From SVTX01 sp045658225 (lineage in GTDB: Bacteria > Bacillota > Clostridia > Oscillospirales > CAG-272): a DNA stretch of 45,202 bases. The stretch is from contig JAZOUO010000064.1 of the NCBI GenBank assembly GCA_045658225.1, positions 1 to 45,202 of the forward strand. Reading direction: 5' to 3'. Below are positions 42,799 through 45,202 of the stretch, piece by piece (the first letter of the stretch is position 1; each line of letters opens with the position of its first letter). The notes under the pieces are model-generated. The model had not been told where the DNA came from and made no database searches. It saw nothing but the letters and a program-made list of their open reading frames with translations. The position numbers were made by a program, and so were the translations under genes.

Positions 42799-42799
42799 T
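42782..42799. promoter_or_regulatory. Candidate operator over the -35 box
   Basis: On the minus strand, ATTGAAA-AGAA-TTTCATT, an imperfect inverted repeat covering the -35. It is a candidate site for the WYL regulator. Confidence 0.3.
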
Positions 42800-42870
42800 A
42801 TGATTATGTAAATTCAATTACACATCAAAATTATTATTCTCTCCTTTGGAGTCGTAAGATAAAAATTCAT

Positions 42871-44226
42871 TTAGTGTTTGATTTTTTATGATATACTATA
42901 CTTTCAATTTTTTCAAAGCGAAAGGAAAATATCATGAACAAAAAGTATTCAGACAAGACCAAGGAAAAAGTAATCGAGCAGTATTTAGCTGGAGTTAGCG
43001 TGAGCGATCTCGTGAGCAAATTCAACGTTTCAAGAACCACCGTTTACACGTGGATTGAGACACACAAGAAAAACAAAAAGTTCGCTCCTGTCGATATGAA
43101 AAAGCACAAAGAACTGCAACATCGTTGCGAGCGTTTGGAGAAATTCATTAAAATATTGCAAGAGGCACCGTTTACCAAAGCAGCTTCGCTTGACGAAAAG
43201 ATCATGTATATAGACTCTCAAATATCTGAGGAATATACGGTCAATCTTCTCTGTGAAGCTTTGCAAATATCGAAGGCAACATACTACAACAGAAAACTTC
43301 GCGGCAAAGGTGGGCAAACCGAAACCCAAAAGCGCCGCGCCGAGCTACTCCCCATTATTCGAGAAATATATCACGAAAGCGGGCAGATATACGGTGCCGG
43401 AAAAATAGCCGCCATTATGAAAGACCGAGGGTACAAAATCACGGAACGAGTTGTTGCAAGCATTATGCACGAAAACGATATGTTCAGTATGCGGAACTGC
43501 GCTAAGACGTTATATCTGATGAATCAAGAGAGAAAAGAAAATATTCTAAAGCAAGAATTCAAAGTAGACCATCCGAACACGGTTTGGGTTAGCGATGTTA
43601 CATATTATCATTACAATAACAGAGCCTACTATATTTGTGTCATATTGGATCTATATTCTCGGAAAGTTGTGGCACATCGTGTTTCTTTAAGCAACAGCAC
43701 GCAATTAACCAAGCGCACATTTAAGCTTGCATACAATTCACGTCAGCCACAAGACAACCTTTTATTTCATTCCGATCAAGGAGCCAACTACACATCTCGT
43801 ACCTTTATGACATATCTGAAGCAACTGAATGTGCAACAGTCTTTTTCACGAAAAGGCACACCTTATGACAATTCTGTCTGCGAATCCTTCTTTGCGAATA
43901 TGAAGCGTGAGGAATTGTATAGGCGGAATTATCAAACAGAAACAGAGTTCTTAAATGGCGTACATAATTATATAGCTTTCTACAATTCAGAGCGCCCTCA
44001 TTCCCTGCTCCGCTATCAGACGCCCGACAAATATGAGGAAATGTATTATTTCTACAATCCAAACCGTACATCAGTGGTTCAAACGGAGGAGGAAAATTAA
44101 AAGCGGCTGCCGATTCGACAAAAATCAGCAACCGCAAATATAAAAATATTTTCAGTATAAAAGTGGCAAAAAGCCTTATGGCATAAGGGTTTATGAAACA
44201 GAAAAACACCTCAAACCGAACACTAA
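42871..44226 (+). mobile_element. IS3-type element, tentative ends
   Basis: TTAGTGTTTGATTTTT at 42871 and its imperfect inverted partner at 44211-44226 (12 of 16 positions) enclose the transposase gene. No target duplication is seen. The right end falls inside the tRNA-Asn terminator hairpin, so the match may be chance or a real insertion there. Confidence 0.35.
42934..44100 (+). CDS. IS3-family transposase, single-frame (OrfAB-like)
   Basis: 388 aa. The N-terminal helix-turn-helix (VIEQYLAGVSVSDLVSKFNVSRTTVYTWI) with a heptad-like helix at 57-75 corresponds to OrfA. The rve catalytic domain has Asp221 (WVSDVTYY), Asp281 (FHSDQGANY) and Glu317 (CESFFANMKREEL), the DD(35)E spacing of IS3 transposases. 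IS3 elements usually split this into two frames joined by -1 frameshifting; here both parts are in one open frame. AAAGGAAA precedes ATG. The gene looks intact and may be active. Confidence 0.95.
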   Translation: MNKKYSDKTKEKVIEQYLAGVSVSDLVSKFNVSRTTVYTWIETHKKNKKFAPVDMKKHKELQHRCERLEKFIKILQEAPFTKAASLDEKIMYIDSQISEEYTVNLLCEALQISKATYYNRKLRGKGGQTETQKRRAELLPIIREIYHESGQIYGAGKIAAIMKDRGYKITERVVASIMHENDMFSMRNCAKTLYLMNQERKENILKQEFKVDHPNTVWVSDVTYYHYNNRAYYICVILDLYSRKVVAHRVSLSNSTQLTKRTFKLAYNSRQPQDNLLFHSDQGANYTSRTFMTYLKQLNVQQSFSRKGTPYDNSVCESFFANMKREELYRRNYQTETEFLNGVHNYIAFYNSERPHSLLRYQTPDKYEEMYYFYNPNRTSVVQTEEEN

Positions 44227-44246
44227 CAGTTCGAAATTGAGGTGTT
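44205..44246 (-). terminator. Terminator of the rRNA/tRNA operon
   Basis: Two-part stem: outer AACACCTCAA/TTGAGGTGTT and inner CGAAC/GTTCG, with a T5 run on the minus strand directly past tRNA-Asn. Confidence 0.85.
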
Positions 44247-44256
44247 ATTCATATGG

Positions 44257-44329
44257 CTCCCCCTGTTGGGCTCGAACCAACGACCCCATGATTAACAGTC
44301 ATGTGCTCTACCGACTGAGCTAAGGAGGA
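44257..44329 (-). tRNA. tRNA-Asn (anticodon GTT)
   Basis: Acceptor TCCTCCT pairs with AGGGGGA (one G.T pair). The anticodon loop CTGTTAA gives GTT; the T-arm is GTTGG-TTCGAGC-CCAAC. CCA is encoded at 44254-44256. Last gene of the rRNA operon. Confidence 0.97.
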
Positions 44330-44366
44330 ATATTCGTTTTACTCATATTCCTCCTTAGCCCAGTCG
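44312..44366. repeat. 22-bp inverted repeat copying the tRNA-Asn 5' end
   Basis: The left arm 44312-44333 covers the tRNA-Asn acceptor 5' strand and D-stem; the right arm 44345-44366 is its reverse complement with one mismatch. The loop is 11 nt. The copy lies upstream of the tRNA in transcription order. Confidence 0.9.
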
Positions 44367-44411
44367 TGCTAAATTGGAATATGAATATTATCTCCACAAG
44401 GAGATAAATTT

Positions 44412-44441
44412 AAACAGCTAAATCAATTGACTTAGCTGTTT
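44412..44441. repeat. 10-bp hairpin between 5S and tRNA-Asn
   Basis: AAACAGCTAA/TTAGCTGTTT with a 10-nt loop; probably an rRNA processing stem or weak terminator. Confidence 0.6.
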
Positions 44442-44447
44442 ATGAGT

Positions 44448-44563
<116 letters not shown>

Positions 44564-44626
44564 TTTGCTTTCCCTCTCAGGAAAGCTTTGGTATTTTTCA
44601 CGAAAACCTCACGTCTCTTGGGCGGA

Positions 44627-44711
44627 GTATTTTTCGCAAGAAAAATACGTCAATTTCAAAAAGCTTGCTTTTTGAAATTAAATGACTAATTGAAAACTTG
44701 TTTTCAATTAG
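44627..44711. repeat. Three back-to-back hairpins between the 5S genes
   Basis: Stems at 44627-44648, 44652-44679 (13 bp, 2-nt centre) and 44686-44711 (12 bp, 2-nt centre). The central sequences are similar (GCAAG, GCTTGC, ACTTGT). Confidence 0.75.
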
Positions 44712-44720
44712 GAATGGTGT

Positions 44721-44836
<116 letters not shown>

Positions 44837-44939
44837 TGATCGGGTTGTGCTCGCCTTTTGAGGTTTTCACCATCGTGGGACGTTCATACGACTTATGCCG
44901 TATTTCACCCGATGTTAGGGCGCGGACTCTGTCCGCTGG

Positions 44940-45012
44940 TGCACCTTCGGGGACTCGAACCCAGGACCCACTGATTAAGAGTCAGTTGCTCTACCAACTG
45001 AGCTAAAGGTGC
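44940..45012 (-). tRNA. tRNA-Lys (anticodon CTT)
   Basis: Acceptor GCACCTT/AAGGTGC, discriminator A, anticodon loop CTCTTAA, T-loop TTCGAGT. CCA is encoded at 44937-44939. It lies between 23S and 5S. Confidence 0.97.
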
Positions 45013-45118
45013 ATAAGTACCTTGCGGTGCTTTTTAACTTCCAATCGAAAATAGGTAAAGTAGAGTGAGAAAAAGAAACTCAAACTTTAAGAACCCTCAA
45101 GGAAATATCCTTGAAAGA

Positions 45119-45202
45119 GGTTCAAGCCCTCGGTCTATTAGTATCGGTCAGCTGAATACATTACTGCACTTACACCTCCGACCTATCAAACTCGTAGTCT
45201 AC
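45119..45202 (-). rRNA. 23S rRNA, 3' end (cut by window edge)
   Basis: On the minus strand the sequence ends CTGACCGATACTAATAGACC then GAGGGCTTGAA, the conserved 3' end of bacterial 23S rRNA. The exact mature end is uncertain by a few bases. Confidence 0.92.

Overview
The window looks like a chromosomal segment of a low-to-mid GC Gram-positive anaerobe, most likely class Clostridia (an Oscillospirales/gut-type lineage; inferred, not proven). The support is AGGAG-type ribosome binding sites, many TTGACA-17-TATAAT promoters, lipobox lipoproteins, an EpsG-type polymerase, CotH-kinase and LysM-CAP secreted proteins, and a SpoVK/CbxX-type AAA+ ATPase. Most genes are on the minus strand.

Layout: 1-0.5 kb, the start of a Fur-family regulator with two Fur boxes around its promoter. 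0.5-0.95 kb, a transcript with a structured leader and tRNA-Ser(CGA), whose 3' end is copied in inverted orientation beyond the terminator. 1.0-8.7 kb, an operon of four divergent paralogous lipoproteins behind a folded leader. 9.1-15.8 kb, housekeeping-like genes (SDR oxidoreductase, cytidylate kinase-like protein, secreted CotH-kinase lipoprotein, ABC exporter, small membrane protein).

15.9-31.1 kb is a Wzx/Wzy surface-polysaccharide cluster. It holds four GT2-type glycosyltransferases, an EpsG-like polymerase, a flippase, RfbA and RfbB, a VioA-like sugar aminotransferase, a GNAT acetyltransferase, two ATP-grasp ligases, a TRAP/DctM-like permease and a Wzz-like protein. Together these suggest a dTDP-4-amino-4,6-dideoxyhexose carrying an acyl or amide decoration; RfbC and RfbD are absent.

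31.2-35.1 kb holds a LysM-CAP protein, an XRE-TPR regulator and a secreted 5'-nucleotidase-family enzyme. 35.15-37.55 kb is the most unusual stretch: three small unrelated genes, each with a near-identical promoter, an odd GGCGG Shine-Dalgarno and its own terminator, separated by decayed copies of the 3' half of tRNA-Asn. 37.55-42.7 kb holds a double-AAA protein, a PD-(D/E)XK-like protein, a WYL regulator and a second PD-(D/E)XK-like protein, a plausible uncharacterised defence locus. An IS3-type transposase follows.

The right end (44.2-45.2 kb) is the 3' part of an rRNA operon on the minus strand: 23S end, tRNA-Lys, two tandem 5S genes and tRNA-Asn. The 3' end of tRNA-Asn and a same-orientation copy beside the AAA gene bracket the defence locus and transposase, as expected for an island inserted at a tRNA gene. 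No integrase is visible.
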